This document shows, one piece after another, positions 49,269-61,301 of a stretch of 64,000 nt of DNA (positions are counted from its first letter, which is position 1; each line of letters starts with the position of its first letter). This DNA is from Fragum whitleyi (Eukaryota > Mollusca > Bivalvia > Cardiida > Cardiidae): assembly GCA_948146395.1 (NCBI GenBank), contig OX411544.1, positions 54,141,933-54,205,932 of the forward strand, written 5' to 3'. Under the pieces are notes generated by a model. The model was not told the origin of the DNA and searched no databases. It saw only the letters and a list, made by a program, of their open reading frames with translations. Position numbers and translations under genes: made by a program.

Positions 49269-49546
49269 GATTAATGGTGACAAAGTTTGGGGTTTTTTTT
49301 GTTGGAAAATTGCATTCTGGCGTAACAATAGAAGGTGATGATTAGCCGCCAACCCCCCCCGGTTGAATTTAAATGATATCTATTGGTTTACATAGACCAT
49401 AAGTTGTTTTCAACCAATCAGGTTTGTCGTTTCAATTTTATGAATCGAAAAGAAAACCTTATTCTGATTTTAACTTCCTGTAAAAAGAATTTACCAATGG
49501 AAATCTTTTAATCAACCAGGCAACGATACATTTGAAAATTGAAATC

Positions 49547-49570
49547 ACCCCCCCCCCCCCAAAAAAAAAA
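49547..49570. repeat. Poly(C)-poly(A) junction
   Basis: About 13 C followed by about 10 A. Confidence 0.9.
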
Positions 49571-49874
49571 GCCATCTGCTTATGTGTTAAGTAGCTAGGA
49601 CCTGAAACGTGTCTACACTGTAGCCAAATTCACGATTTAATGGTGATAATTACTTTGTTTATCAGTTTATTCATGTATGTAATAGACACAATTCTCTGTA
49701 CATCAAAAAGTGACAAGTTCAATGACAGGTGGTAAAATAGATGCTAATTTAACTGTTTCTTGGCAACCATTTGTAATAGGTTATCTGCTTTAAGTTGTCG
49801 TGAAACCTTTAGCCCCCAGCGAAAGCTTTTGGCGTGGTAGGAATTCTGGCCTCCAGATTATTCATTTAAAAGTA

Positions 49875-50215
49875 CAGTAAACCTTGTGTTCAACGACCAC
49901 TAAGGGGACCACCAAAAAACAGTCGTTTATGAGAATGCTCGCTAAATACAAAATATCATGTGACAGTTCATTTTGATAGAATTTGCAGTTTGTCGGTCAA
50001 GTCATTCTGAATCCTATGATGTTCGAACCCATTAGAATCGTCTTAATGAGACGATTCTAATGGACTCTAACAGCATATGATTCGATAATTACCAGTTTTT
50101 CGTTAAGGATGTCCTCTTTTTTCAGAGATTTTACTTAAGGAAAGGGACCTTTAATGGTGGTCGCTTAATAAAATTTGTCGCTTGGTACACGTGGTCGCTG
50201 GAGCAATATCGACTG
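49875..50215. mobile_element. TA-flanked MITE with a MITE-3 hairpin inside
   Basis: TA|CAGTAAACCTTGTGTTCAAC on the left and GGAGCAATATCGACTG|TA on the right, with GACCAC next to both ends. The inner part (50022-50074) carries CCATTAGAATCGTCT, TAATG, AGACGATTCTAATGG. The next bases (50218-50290) start a similar CAGCCAAACCTGCTC end, so a second copy may abut. Confidence 0.6.
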
Positions 50216-50722
50216 TACAGCCAAACCTGCTCAAGTCGCCACGTCATTCAAGCGACCATTTTTAAGCAACAGTTTTCATATCCCCTTCTTGAAATCAAAA
50301 TGCCTTGAAAAGTAGGTATTTTTGTCTTAAATAATATTGTGCATGAATCTTATGTTATTCAAAAGTATTCGAATCGTGTATTGAGTTTTAACACGAAGGA
50401 TTATTGATAAGTACGCATTACACACATATTCAAGCAATTATATATTTGTATATATATGAATATTTATTTGGTATTATTTCTAAATGAAAAAAACTAAAGA
50501 GAACTTGAATGATAAAATCAATGAGTTAAATGACAAAAGAAGATAGTCAGCGGCGAAAAGCAAAGAATGATATTTCCCAATATGTTCGAAAAAGGTTTAA
50601 TGGGTATCTAAATTTGTCTCCGGCATGAAAGACTTGATTAAAAGACGAGTTAGAAGAATGAATTGTTTTGTCTCACGTAGTTTTCTGAAAAGCGACGGCC
50701 ATCACAAATCTTCTTGTCTTTA

Positions 50723-51159
50723 CAGTTAAAAACTTTTTGAAATTTACACTCATTCCGATCAAAATCATTCTAAATCATTAACTGAGCGCTCCACTCATTC
50801 ATTCCAAACACTCACTCAAATCGATCAAAAACGCTTCGAAATCATTAGAAAACTCTTCGAAATTCTTCAATAGGGTTTAATTTTAATTCAAACCAATCAA
50901 ATTATTCTACGATTTTATTTGCTAGTGTGGATTTTAAAGTGTCTGATTGGTATTCGAAGACACATAAACAAAAAAGTGTGTATATTTTGTTAAAGGGAGG
51001 TAATTAATATCGCCAATTTTGTTCATGCTGAACAAAATTTGAGATATTAGATTACCACCCTTGAATTCCACTCAAACATCGCTCTACACAATCAGTCAAA
51101 ATCATTCATAAATAATTCCAAACTCATTCATCTTGTCAATTTCACGATGTTATTAGCTG
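50723..51159. mobile_element. MITE-1 copy J
   Basis: 437 bp, TA on both sides. CAGTTAAAAACTTTTTGAAA to TTCACGATGTTATTAGCTG. Centre AATTTTGTTCATGCTGAACA. Confidence 0.87.
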
Positions 51160-51904
51160 TAACACGTGTGTGATCACTTTTTAATCGGATATAAAGATAA
51201 TGCGGTGTGTGTAAATTGTTTTGGTTCTTGGAGCTCATTTTACCTTTCACCTTTCAATTGAAGTTACTACGTATAAGAAATGGCTTTAAACGTAAGATTT
51301 CCGAAATATATTGCTTTGCTTATTTTAAGCAAATGGGTAAAGTTCAACTTCAACCATATCTCTTATATATATACCCGAAATACCTACATGTATGTAAATG
51401 AACTCGGCGTCTACGTCAGAACACAGTTTTACAAATAAACACACACAATGAACTGATTTTGTATTATTGATACCGGTTCTAAAACAGACAATTTAGAAAT
51501 TATTTTTTATTTAACTTGGATTATGCGTTTATTTACAAAAATAACATCGATTTTTATTTACTTTTAGTTGTATAAGCACTTCTTTCTTATCAATTAGTGA
51601 AATAGTTGTTAAGAAGAAACTAGACATTCGAGTTACCCATCCTCATATACATAAGGAGATGCCCTCTCCTTAAGAGAACATGTTTTCGTTAAATATTTAT
51701 CGAACCAATTACTCTACAACTATGAAGTGTCAACAAAAGGATTTTTCTCTTAAATTCTAGAATAGGGAATCATGATTTATGATAAAAAGCAAGTATGTCA
51801 CATGTCATAAGCGCGTATCATACCAAGACGAGTCTTTAAAGGCGCACACACGAAACGAAGTATCAAAAGCGCTCATAATTTTTGTGTAATACCGGCTTAA
51901 ATGT
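51160..51904. other. Unannotated intronic stretch
   Basis: No exon or repeat family recognised. Confidence 0.5.
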
Positions 51905-52045
51905 GACCCATCGGGTGATTAGGGGCCTTCTTGAGGACGCCTAAGGTTTATATCATAGTCCGCCTGCGCGGACAGCGCACACTGATAAGGCTTGAAACTT
52001 TAGGCTTAAGATCATTCTACCTTCATGAGAATTATTTTCTGAACT
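51905..52045. mobile_element. Diverged MITE-2 relative
   Basis: GACCCATCGGGTGATTAGGG, CCGCCTGCGCGGACAGCGCA and CACTGATAAGGCTTGAAACT follow the MITE-2 layout in reverse order. Confidence 0.4.
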
Positions 52046-52460
52046 GCAAGCCCCGGTTGACCTCTTCTTAAACAAATCCCTTAATTTATATTTTTCAAGA
52101 ATTTCCTAGATTGTCCGTTTTGTGTGGTAGAACTGATATAATAAGTCTTATTATTATCCTGGACGTGTGTATCATTTACCGGTTTTAGATTTTGGTATGG
52201 GTTTGAAGAAAGAGGGAGGAATCACTCGCGAACATTGAATGGGCCTGTATTATCTAATCATTCGGTAGGTGGAAATATAGCGACACTTGCGCTTATTTTT
52301 ACTTTAGTTTCTATGATTGTGGCCACCTTTCTTAAAAAATGGTTGCAAAAAAGTAGGATTTTCTTTAAAAAAAAAAGAAAAAAAAGGGGTAAATATGCAT
52401 CATACCTAAAATGAACCAAAACATAATAAACAAACAACAACATAATCAAACAAACAAACG

Positions 52461-52467
52461 AAAAAAG

Positions 52468-52506
<39 letters not shown>
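52461..52506 (+). repeat. Poly(A) tract, ~45 bp
   Basis: Long A run with one G near its start, preceded by (CAAA)n. The open frame on the minus strand across it (poly-Phe) is an artefact. Confidence 0.95.
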
Positions 52507-52507
<1 letters not shown>

Positions 52508-53099
52508 AAAAACACACAAAAAAAGCAAACAACAAAGTTATGAACAGAGGTAAAATGGAATTTCCGTGCTCTTTGTACATTTTTTAGGGTTTGATTTAAT
52601 GAAAAATCGGGAATTTGGTTAGTAAATGCGTGCTTGCTTTCTTGAAATGACCAAAGCAAATGGTCCTGTATATGTATACTTAAAGGTTCTTGCATTTGTT
52701 TCAAACATAAGAGTACACCTTTTTTTGACGGACCAGTTTTTGCGGTGTTGAAGAACTGATTATAGAAATGAGGATGCTATTTGGTACGATATCGATAGAA
52801 ACTCGATCCGGAATTATTATCATTCGAGATGCTTACGATATTTCCATGGTTACACACACGATGGTTTTTTGTAATATATTGTCCTTCCAATAGACACTTG
52901 AAACCTGTCATATTTCTAATATCATTTTTTCTATGACCAAAAAAAAAAAAGTATCGTGATATCATATTGTCATAAAAATACCAAAAGTTAATAATTTTTT
53001 TTTTTTAAATCTAAATACGAATATTCTCTTTTACCATGCAGTAGGTAGATCCTCGCAGAGCTACAGATAGAGGAGGCATTTTGGATTTCAAATTAAATT
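52507..53099. other. Unannotated intronic stretch
   Basis: Short A and T runs only; no exon or repeat family recognised. Confidence 0.5.
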
Positions 53100-53232
53100 A
53101 CTTCGTCAATACTTACACTTATCCCATATTGTGGGTTCTTATTGGAATCGTCTTGTCAAGACGATTCAAATGAGTACCCATAAAATAGAATTTCGTTGAG
53201 AAACAAAGATTTTCAAATGGCATTATCCCTCC
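53100..53232. mobile_element. MITE-3 copy 3
   Basis: GTGGGTTCTTATTGGAATCG, hairpin CGTCTTGTCAAGACG, GAGTACCCATAAAATAGAAT, then TTTCGTTGAGAAACAAAGAT and GGCATTATCCCTCC. The outer sequence is the inverse of the left arm at 33412. Confidence 0.7.
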
Positions 53233-53429
53233 TATATGTACTTCTGGTTACGTGACATACAACCAAAGCACTGAAAGTGCTGATGGCGAACGTCCCTATT
53301 CGCATATTTGGTACCAGAAATAGATAAAAACTACTCAGTAAAGGGATTATATGGAAATATGTCCAATTAATAATACAAAGATATTGCAACCAATAAAAAT
53401 TTTCTAGCCATGCAAATTAAAAGCGACAT

Positions 53430-53832
53430 TGACTAGGTGAATAATTTCAAATGAAATGGAATGAATTGGAGGACTGAGTTTGGGGTGAAATTAAAGGGGG
53501 TTGTTACAAGGTCTTTAATTTCGCCCAACATTGACGAAATTAGCGATATTTATTATCTCCCTTTAAAAAACTATGTTCTTTCCTAATTTATGTTTCTTCA
53601 CGAACCAATCCTACTCTTTGAAATCAAAACCTCACAATCAAATCATGGAAATATTTGATCGATTCGACTGAATTATCGATCTCTTTCAACGAATTCGAAA
53701 TGTTTTTGAAAATTCTAGTCCGTTTTTGAATGGTTTGAGTGAGTGTTTAAAAAAGAATAAATGGATCGCTCTTTGAACGATTTCGAACGACTTTGATCGA
53801 GGGAAATGTCAAATTCAATATGTTATTAACTG
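53430..53832. mobile_element. MITE-1 copy K
   Basis: Diverged; ends in ATATGTTATTAACTG. Centre TTTCGCCCAACATTGACGAAATTAGCG, related to the TTTCGTCC subtype of copy H. Confidence 0.7.
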
Positions 53833-53933
53833 CAGAGGCCGCCTTACCATTATCCTCAGGATTAATTAAGGTTTGTTTTTAAAATGTCATTGACCTAATA
53901 GGAGCACGCATTTTTCTGAACAACAGTGGGTTA

Positions 53934-54372
53934 CAGTTAACAACATCGTCATTTTAACAAGGTGAAAGATTTTGGAATGATTTCGGAATGAAATTGAATG
54001 AGTGTGAGGAGCGAGTTTTGAGTGAATTTAATGGGAGGTAATCCTATTTCGCATATTTTGTTCAGGATGAACAAAATTAGCCATATTGATTACCTCCCTT
54101 TAATAAAATATACAAACAACATCTATAGATAACTGCCTATTATTTCATGAACCTCTTAGACGCTAAAAATTTGAATTATGTCAGTGAATCGTTTTTTTTT
54201 TCTCTCTATCAAGTCAATTTTGAATGTCGTTGTTGATTCTATATTTTTCAATGGGTTTGAGCGGTTTTGAATGGTTTGGGTGAGAGTTTGGAATGAATTA
54301 TTGGAGCGCTGAGTGAGCGATTTAGAATGGTTTTGATTGAGATGATGGTCAATTTCACGATGTTGTTAGCTG
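53934..54372. mobile_element. MITE-1 copy L, reference-quality
   Basis: 439 bp, TA on both sides. CAGTTAACAACATCGTCATT at the left, ATTTCACGATGTTGTTAGCTG at the right. Centre TTGTTCAGGATGAACAA flanked by GGGAGGTAATC and GATTACCTCCC. Confidence 0.9.
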
Positions 54373-54757
54373 TATTTCGTGGTTATTATCTCTTATTCAA
54401 CATTTTAAGTCAACGGTCACCTCCAATTCACACTATATATGCCTACGCCTTCGATTGCTGGATAGTAGGAAAAGAGTCGAAGAAGAGACATAAATTGTTC
54501 AAAATTGCATTCAGAGCTTTAATCCGCATAATATTGCTCTTCCTAAGATGAACGTATATTCCTTGTTACAAGTGAATCCCTTCAGAGATTCAAAATATAG
54601 GCTATCAGTAAATGTATTTTTTTCTTTTTCCAAAATGACAACCCTAGCGCACACCTTTGCCCAGGAAATTGCAATTCCCAGGCATAAATATTTTAGATAA
54701 GAGATGTAGATAATTGTTTTGTAAGGAAAAGTTACACAGATATTTTTTGTATATGGC

Positions 54758-54842
54758 CCGTCGGACCCAAAGGTGGCCATCTGAGAAATCCGTAAAGTGA
54801 ATTTTTGAAAAAGGTATGGTATTTTTTCGCATGACGGGTTGA
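54758..54842. mobile_element. MITE-2 fragment
   Basis: CCATCTGAGAAATCCGTAAA and TTTTTCGCATGACGGGTT, ends brought together by internal deletion. Confidence 0.55.
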
Positions 54843-54855
54843 AGTCGTGCTCGTT

Positions 54856-55113
54856 TATTTAAATGCGATTTTACGGCGCTTTTAATAGCATTTCATTTAT
54901 ATCGCTACTACTGGTGCACCTAACAATGGATTCCCGGTAGTTCACACGCCAGTTTTACCACTACATCTTTTCCTAGCCTCTAGCTGCTATCCCACATAGG
55001 TCTACAATTATCAACCTATTGGCGAGAAATAGTCGGAAAGAATGACCGCAAATGATTTTAGATTGGCCGTCTGACGCAATTCCAACTACGCTATGACAGC
55101 GGCTAGATGGAAT
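54856..55113 (-). mobile_element. tRNA-derived SINE, family V copy 3
   Basis: On the minus strand it reads CATAGCGTAGTTGGAATTGC (A-box side), then CAATAGGTTGATAATTGTAG, GATAGCAGCTAGAGGCTAGG, TTGTTAGGTGCACCA and AGCGATATAAATG. It matches copies 1 and 2. Confidence 0.75.
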
Positions 55114-55133
55114 TTTTGATGGATTTCATCGTT

Positions 55134-55147
55134 TGGGGGGGGGGGGG
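55134..55147 (+). repeat. Poly(G) run
   Basis: About 14 G residues. Confidence 0.9.
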
Positions 55148-55148
55148 T

Positions 55149-55832
55149 TCAGCCATAAGGAAATTTTGGAACGTTAGAGGATATGTTACTGTTTGAGATA
55201 CTGTTTTATCTTTCATTGAGTAAAACTATAGCTTTAATTGACTACAAAATAATAATGATAATAAGATATAAATAAATAAGAGAATTGAAAAAAAAAAAGA
55301 TTTTGGAAGTATGAAGGAATGAAACGAAGAATTTAACCATGCGCGTGAAAAGATTGTCTGTTTCATTATTAAGCGAATTTAGAACAGAAATATTTATAAT
55401 TCATCTTTTAAACAAAACACGAAATATTTTACAGAAAAAAAAAGAAATAGACCAGACCATCGTTGAAAGCGCGTCATCTTGTGAGAAATTATAAATGATG
55501 ACATGAAGATATCGTCAATTACTCTGGTTCCAATATGTGTATCGCTGGTCCCACCCTTTGAGCTCCGTATGACACACCCCTCAAATATTTTAACCCTATT
55601 TTTTTGCTAAGTAAAAAGCAATGGACAAACAGAAAATCGTTGAAGGGCGACGTAAACGATGAAACTACAGTCTATTCAACGTGTAATATGCTAATTAACG
55701 AAAATATTAAAAACAAAATGGAAGAAAATGTCAGAGTTCATTAAATATTTGGTATTTTGGTAGGACAATTGATATCTTGATTGACAGCGGCGATATGTTA
55801 ATTCCATGACGTTCACTGATTACAAGTAGGAC
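55149..55832. other. Unannotated intronic stretch
   Basis: No exon or repeat family recognised. Confidence 0.5.
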
Positions 55833-56168
55833 TTATGGTAGTGGACCCGTAATAGTTTCCCCATTCGGAACATCACTCGGCCATTTCCATAAACTGCCCC
55901 AGAACTCGGATGTATGTAAGGCGGATTGGTATGTAACAAAATTGTGCATTTTGTTAGGCGGAAACAGTGTAAGAAAAACTAGCGCGTGCAAAAAAAACCA
56001 AAAAAAAAAAAAAAAAAAAAAAACAGCGCTACCTTTAGATTTATATCTTTTTACAGTAAATAATGTCTGAAAATGTTAATTTTTGAGAATGACGAACCTT
56101 TCTCAAAAATTATGATTTTCCAGCCGTTATTTATATAAGGATACGATTGTTTCACGTTACTGACTTAA

Positions 56169-58750
56169 GGTAACTGCGGACAGATAATATTGTCGAATTT
56201 TCGACTTTCTTAAAATCTCACAATAATTGCTGAGATTCATCTTCGAAGTGCGGGCATAAGCCAAAACGCAATTAAAAAGGGTTTGAAGCTCTCTCATTTG
56301 ACGTCGTGACGTCATTTAGGGGCTGACCCCTCTTCGACCCGCCAAAATCAGTATTTGCAAATATTTTCTGAATAAATCGACCGATTTTAATGAAAATACT
56401 TTCATTTAGAAAGTCAGAGAACGCCCGAGCTAGTATTTTAATTTCTGTTCAGATTCAAACAGAAAAACAGGTCTGAAACGCTATCTATTTCGCGATTTTT
56501 AAGATCTTGCGTTCCTTTTTTCATTCCATTTTTAGCTCACCTGAGTACGAAGTGCTCAAGGTGAGCTATTGGGATCGTAGAATGTCCGTCGTCCGTCGTC
56601 AGTCGTGCGTCGTCCGTCGTGCGTCGTGCGTCGTCCGTCGTGCGTCGTCCACAATTTCTTTAAACATCTTCTCCTCCTAAACCAGTGGGCCAATTTTGAT
56701 GAAACTTGGCAGGGATGTTCCTTGGGTCAAGCTCTACCAAAGTTGTTCAAATAAATGAAATCCACCCTTAACTTTCCCTTTACCCTTAACAAAAAGGGTG
56801 AAAATATGAAAATCTTTAAAAATCTTCTTCTCTGAAACCAGAAGGCAGACAGCTTTCATATTTGGTATGTAGCATCATCTAGGGGACCTCTACCAAGTTT
56901 GTTCATATCAAGACCCTGAGGTCATATTTGGGCTTTGCCCAGGCCCAACCCTTTTTACATAGAATTAAAGAGCGAAAATCTTTAAAAATCTTCTTCTCTG
57001 TAACCAGATGGAAGGCAGCTTAAATATTTGGTGTGTAGCATCACCTAGTGGGCCTCTACCAAGTTTGTTCATAACAAGACCCTTAGGTCATATTTGGGCT
57101 TTGCACGGTTCCATCCCTTTATCTCTTATGAGCACGAAGGGTAAAAAAAATGAAAATCTTCAAAAATCTTCTTCTCTGAAACCAGAAGGCAGACAGCTTT
57201 CATATTTGGTATGTAGCATCATCTAGTAGACCTCTACCAAGTTTGTTCATATCAAGACCCTGGGGTCATGTTTGGGCTTTGCCGGGGCCCAACCCTTTTT
57301 ACATAGAATCAAAGAGCGAAAATCTTTAAAAATCTTCTTTAATCGAAACCAGAGGGCACACTGTTTTCATTTTTGGTATGTAGCATCATCTTGTGGGCCC
57401 CTACCAAGTTTTGTTCATATCAAGACCCTTGGGTCATATTGGGGCTCCACCCGGGCGTATCCCTTTCAGCTCATCTGAGCACGATGGGCGAAAATGTGAA
57501 AACCTTCAAAACTCTTCTTCTCTGAAACCAGAAGGCAGACAGCTTTCATATTTAGAATGTAGCATCATCTTATGGACCTCTACCAAGTTTGTTCATATCA
57601 AGACCCTGGGGTCACTTTGGGGTCCACCCCGGTGCATCCCTTTTTACATAGAATCAAAGAGCAAAAAGGCATATCTGTCTTGCTCTTCCCTGAAAACGTT
57701 CCATGGTATTGATCTTAAGCAATTATCTTCTTTTTGACATCTGCCTATCTATTTAATGTGATGTTCCAGGGGTCATAGAGACTCAGGTGAGCGATCTAGG
57801 ACCATCTTGGTCCTCTTGTTTTGTAAATAAATGGAAATTTCTCGAAATTTTGTCCGGTGACCTATACTGATCTTTTGTTATTTTGTACCGAAATGAATAT
57901 ACTCCACATTTATCAAATAAAAATGATATGTCTTCGGGTTAGATTTTTCATTAAATTCGATTTTGTGAAGAGGATGCATCATTTTTCGTCGAATTTGACG
58001 TCGCACCAAAAACCCTTGTCACTATGCTTATTTGAAGCCTACCTTCGTGCAATAACGTATTCTTAAATATTTGAAATCTAGGTTCATTGTAAAATATAGG
58101 CTTCAAAAGTATTAAATCTGGATGTGATTTTATGATAAACAAAAATCACCTATTTTTTCATCAATTTTAAAAGACAGCTTTTTGTGAACACTTGACGCGA
58201 CGTTGAAATATCCTTTGATTTACGATATCTTCGCGGAATCAAATTTTACAAAGAATCTAACCCGAATACACATGGTTTTTATTTCAAAAATCTTCAGCAG
58301 ATTGTTTCGGCAACAACATATCTAAATTTCAGCATAGGTCTCCGGACAAAATTTCGAGAAAAAAGTCAATATTTTCAGTAATTGTACTCGAAAAAAGCAA
58401 CGCAGAAGGCAGTTACCTTTAATACGTTACACCCAACTGTATTTCGTACACTTATATCTTCATGTTAATCAAAACACTACCCCAGGCGTCCTTTTACGAA
58501 GAAAATGGTGTTTCGGGATAAAAATCGGTTCATTAATTTCGAAGAAAATGACAATTACTTCAATTAGGTCCCTAAAAAAGGGGTCGGCTCCTTGATGACG
58601 TCATGACGTCAACTCTACGTTGTGAAATCCCTTTTTATGACCTATATATGAAATCGGGTATTTTAGAATTCAGTTTTATCGCATTTGACAAGATTAGCAG
58701 ACACTTTGAAATTTTGGTCTTAAATGACCCGATATGTGTCCGCAGTTACC
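56169..58750. mobile_element. piggyBac-like non-autonomous element, TTAA flanks, 2,582 bp
   Basis: TTAA at 56165-56168 and 58751-58754. TIRs GGTAACTGCGGACA and TGTCCGCAGTTACC. Further in, TGACGTCGTGACGTCA (left) and TGACGTCATGACGTCA (right) also mirror each other, with GGGGCTGACCCC against GGGGTCGGCTCC. TTAA duplication is the mark of piggyBac-type insertion. No transposase ORF; the interior is taken up by a family A element. Confidence 0.82.
56534..57818 (+). mobile_element. Helentron/pearl-like element, family A copy 2
   Basis: 1,285 bp, nested in the piggyBac-like element. Ends as in copy 1: AGCTCACCTGAGTACGAAG at 5', CTCAGGTGAG, hairpin AGGACCATCTTGGTCCT and CTTG at 3'. GAAACCAG-type unit starts lie at 56834, 57000, 57178, 57345 and 57524, spaced 166, 178, 167 and 179 bp, the same alternation as copy 1. 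Short open frames are shared with copy 1 but carry stops and no known domain. Confidence 0.8.
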
Positions 58751-59048
58751 TTAAACGAGTAGCGTTGGCGACGTCGAATGTTTTCACTCAAATTTCGAGG
58801 GCTATCGCCATTTTAACTGACGTTATCGAGTTTTTCCAAGGTTTTCCCGTAATTTTTAAAAATAGTCCGTCTTTGTACATCCGAGGTTGATCGTGAGATT
58901 GGCCGAGTGGTGTTCCGAATGTAGTTCCCGATCATTTTCGGAACTCAAGATCTTTCACAATGTTGACCGAGGTTTCCTAATGAAACCTCGGTTAACACTG
59001 GTAAAGCTCATTACTCTGAAACGTTGTGGAATTATTACGATACCTACC

Positions 59049-59916
59049 ACATAAGTAAGTTTATCATCATGCAAAAATTGTATAATTTCTAGGTTATATT
59101 TTCAAGTGATAATCCAGAAAAAAATCTCTAACCCTACGAATGCATTTAAGAACGTGCGTTACGACAATAAAACACAAAATGATTTTTGAAAATGTTCGTA
59201 TGCATTTCACAAAAGATTAAAACAAAACGACTTCACCTTTATTTTTTTATGATTTGCATGCCTTCACAGATGATGTAAAAAGACCACAATGGAAATGAGA
59301 AGATTTCAATTTCTTCTTTTTTTGTGTGTTATCCTTGGTAGTGGGGCGTTAACATGGTTCTCTTTTTTTCTAAAATTATCTGTGCAATATTGTTGTACTG
59401 ATATTCTTATTATGCTATATTCTGATCTCTTTTACCTAAATATATTTATAAGATTGCTAAATCCATTCCATATCTTTTATAGAAAAACTCGATTGGTGAG
59501 ATGAAGTAAATAATTTTAGCATTAAACTATAAAACTTTAAATATTTTACTCATTGAATACAAGTTCCAAGAATTTAACAACGTCTTCTTCACTTTTCATA
59601 ATCCAATATTATAAATCAAAACGTTATTTAAGATTTCGCTAGTTTTGTCATTTTGGAAGGTAAATGCTTTGTACACAAACATACAAAATGTACTTAGATT
59701 CGTTGTGGTATGAAGATCTTTTTTAGACCGACCAAAGTCATTCTTTTCGTTGGCCAGAACTTAAACTCTAATTATACGGTTATAAGATAATTGTCCGGTA
59801 TGAAATAGCAGGCTTTTTTCAGTATCTACTTCTAAATAAAGCAAATAACTTGTATAATACACGAAAAACAATTTGGAGACGAAATGTAATAAGTTTGCGT
59901 TATTTATTACATCATA
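59049..59916. other. Unannotated intronic stretch
   Basis: No exon or repeat family recognised. Confidence 0.5.
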
Positions 59917-60507
59917 CGAGCCCGTGCCTGACATTTCCAACAACTTCACATTTGCCTGATGGACAGACATTGAGCAGCCTGGACAATCACACCGGCATTC
60001 GGAACACCACTCGGTCAATCTCACGATCAACCTCGGATGTACAAAGACGGACTATTTTTAAAATTTACGGTAAAACTTTGGAAAAACTCGATGACGTCAG
60101 TAAATATAGCGTTAGCCCACGAAACTTTGAGTGAAAACATTCGACGTCCTCAACGCTTAAGTTACTGACGTGAAACCATCATATCCTTATATAATTAGCT
60201 TTAGAATTTTAAATAACAGCTGCAAAATCTTAAATTTTGAGAACGATTCGTCATTCTCAAATATTAAGATTTTTCAGCCGTTATTCACTGTAAAAGATCT
60301 GTTACAGTTTACGGAAATGGCCGAGTGATGATCCGAATGTCACACCGGTTCATTAAAATTATCCTCTAAGGACAAAAAGAACACAACTTTCTACCAATTG
60401 TGTAGTGAATACTCTTATCAGACTGTGCGGCTGCACAGGCTGATTTGAGTCTTAACCAAGCGCACATATGAAATTTCTGGAAATGTCACGCACAGGCTCA
60501 TATCATA
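59917..60507. mobile_element. MITE-6 copy 3, split by a Mutator-like MITE
   Basis: Left part ACGAGCCCGTGCCTGACATT; right part CTGCACAGGCTGATTTGAGT and AAATGTCACGCACAGGCTCA. The interruption lies between two TCACACCGG copies. Confidence 0.78.
59996..60339. mobile_element. Mutator-like MITE copy 4 with perfect 9-bp duplication
   Basis: 344 bp. CATTCGGAACACCACTCGGT at the left, GGCCGAGTGATGATCCGAATG at the right (last bases). Flanked by TCACACCGG at 59987-59995 and 60340-60348. Internal hairpin around TTGAGAACGATTCGTCATTC. Confidence 0.88.
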
Positions 60508-61295
60508 ATTGTTATCACATTACAGTATTTTCGTGTCGGACCAAAGGTCGTGTCGAACTTTGAGGAGAAAAAAAAGTTAGAATTATAATTTAAAAATAGT
60601 GCTCGGCGCTCAATGCTCTATGTAGTTTTGTGACGATAAGATACCTCACAGAATGTTTCATCGCCTTTTTAACTTAAAACAAGTTCTGTTTTGAGTTGAT
60701 TTTGGTTTCGTTATTTTCTTCTTTCTGTTTAAAAGTTATAGAGATAGTTTCAAAACTTTCGAAACACCAACATAGCTGACGTTCTACGTATCAAATGCTG
60801 ACGTCGTACGTATCAAAATAAAAGATAGAAGAAATATGGTTTTGGAAGGGTTTTTAAAATGAATGTAATTTTAAAAACGTGAAAATTCTGAACCCCTATT
60901 CCGCGGGTCTTATAATAAAGAAATCGATTTTAATCTTGTTTAACTATTTTCTCGAGCGAGCAACTAATTTGTAAATGGACTAAGTTGCAGAGGAAATTCA
61001 AAAATTTATTTAATTTTCCTTCTGTAGTAATGCACGACGCCGAAAAAATGGCGAATACATGTGTACGTATTTTTATATTGTGAAAAATAGATCTTTAAAA
61101 AAAAAGATTGTTTGCAGAAAAAATATTCTATTGTCTGTCTGAGGCCTTATACATATTGAGCATACAATTTAAGTATAACCGGTGTTCTTTAAAATAAAAA
61201 CTAATTTTCATAGTGGTGGGAAAGAGTAGTTTTGTAGCAATATCACAAGTTTGAATGGTATATTGAAATTATAGTAGAAGGTTTTAAATAAATGA
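60508..61295. other. First 0.8 kb of intron 1 (transcript sense)
   Basis: No repeat family recognised. ACGT-containing direct repeats GCTGACGTTCTACGTATCAA and GCTGACGTCGTACGTATCAA lie at 60776-60817. Not coding. Confidence 0.5.
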
Positions 61296-61301
61296 ACTTA
61301 C

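Larger units (their letters stand above)
55862..58921. mobile_element. Mutator-like MITE copy 2, split by a piggyBac-like element
   Basis: Left part 55862-56168 starts CATTCGGAACATCACTCGGC and includes an A run and GTAAGGCGGATTGGTATG. Right part 58751-58921 has GTAGCGTTGGCGACGTCGAA and ends GTGGTGTTCCGAATG. Flanks TAGTTTCCC and TAGTTCCCG look like a decayed 9-bp duplication. Confidence 0.78.
55837..59048. mobile_element. MITE-8 (piggyBac-like), split by a 3.06-kb insertion
   Basis: The left piece (55837-55861) has GGTAGTGGACCCGTAATAGT. The right piece (58922-59048) has TGTTGACCGAGGTTTCCTAA with a complementary arm and ends CTACC. It matches the intact TTAA-flanked copy at 62410-62566. The break point is where Mutator-like MITE copy 2 sits. 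Confidence 0.7.

Noticed and set aside
49074..49352. Minus-strand frame of Leu-Phe-Ile-Tyr repeats
   Set aside because: It is a translation of the (AAAT)n microsatellite.
52258..52704. The longest open frame in the window, 148 codons on the minus strand, with a poly-Phe core
   Set aside because: It crosses the poly(A) tract; the flanks have no recognisable domain and there is no splice or start context that supports a gene.
57393..57737. 114-codon frame and similar shorter frames at 5518 and 57008
   Set aside because: They recur in both family A elements because the tandem unit lacks stops in one frame; no domain, frequent stops in sister units.
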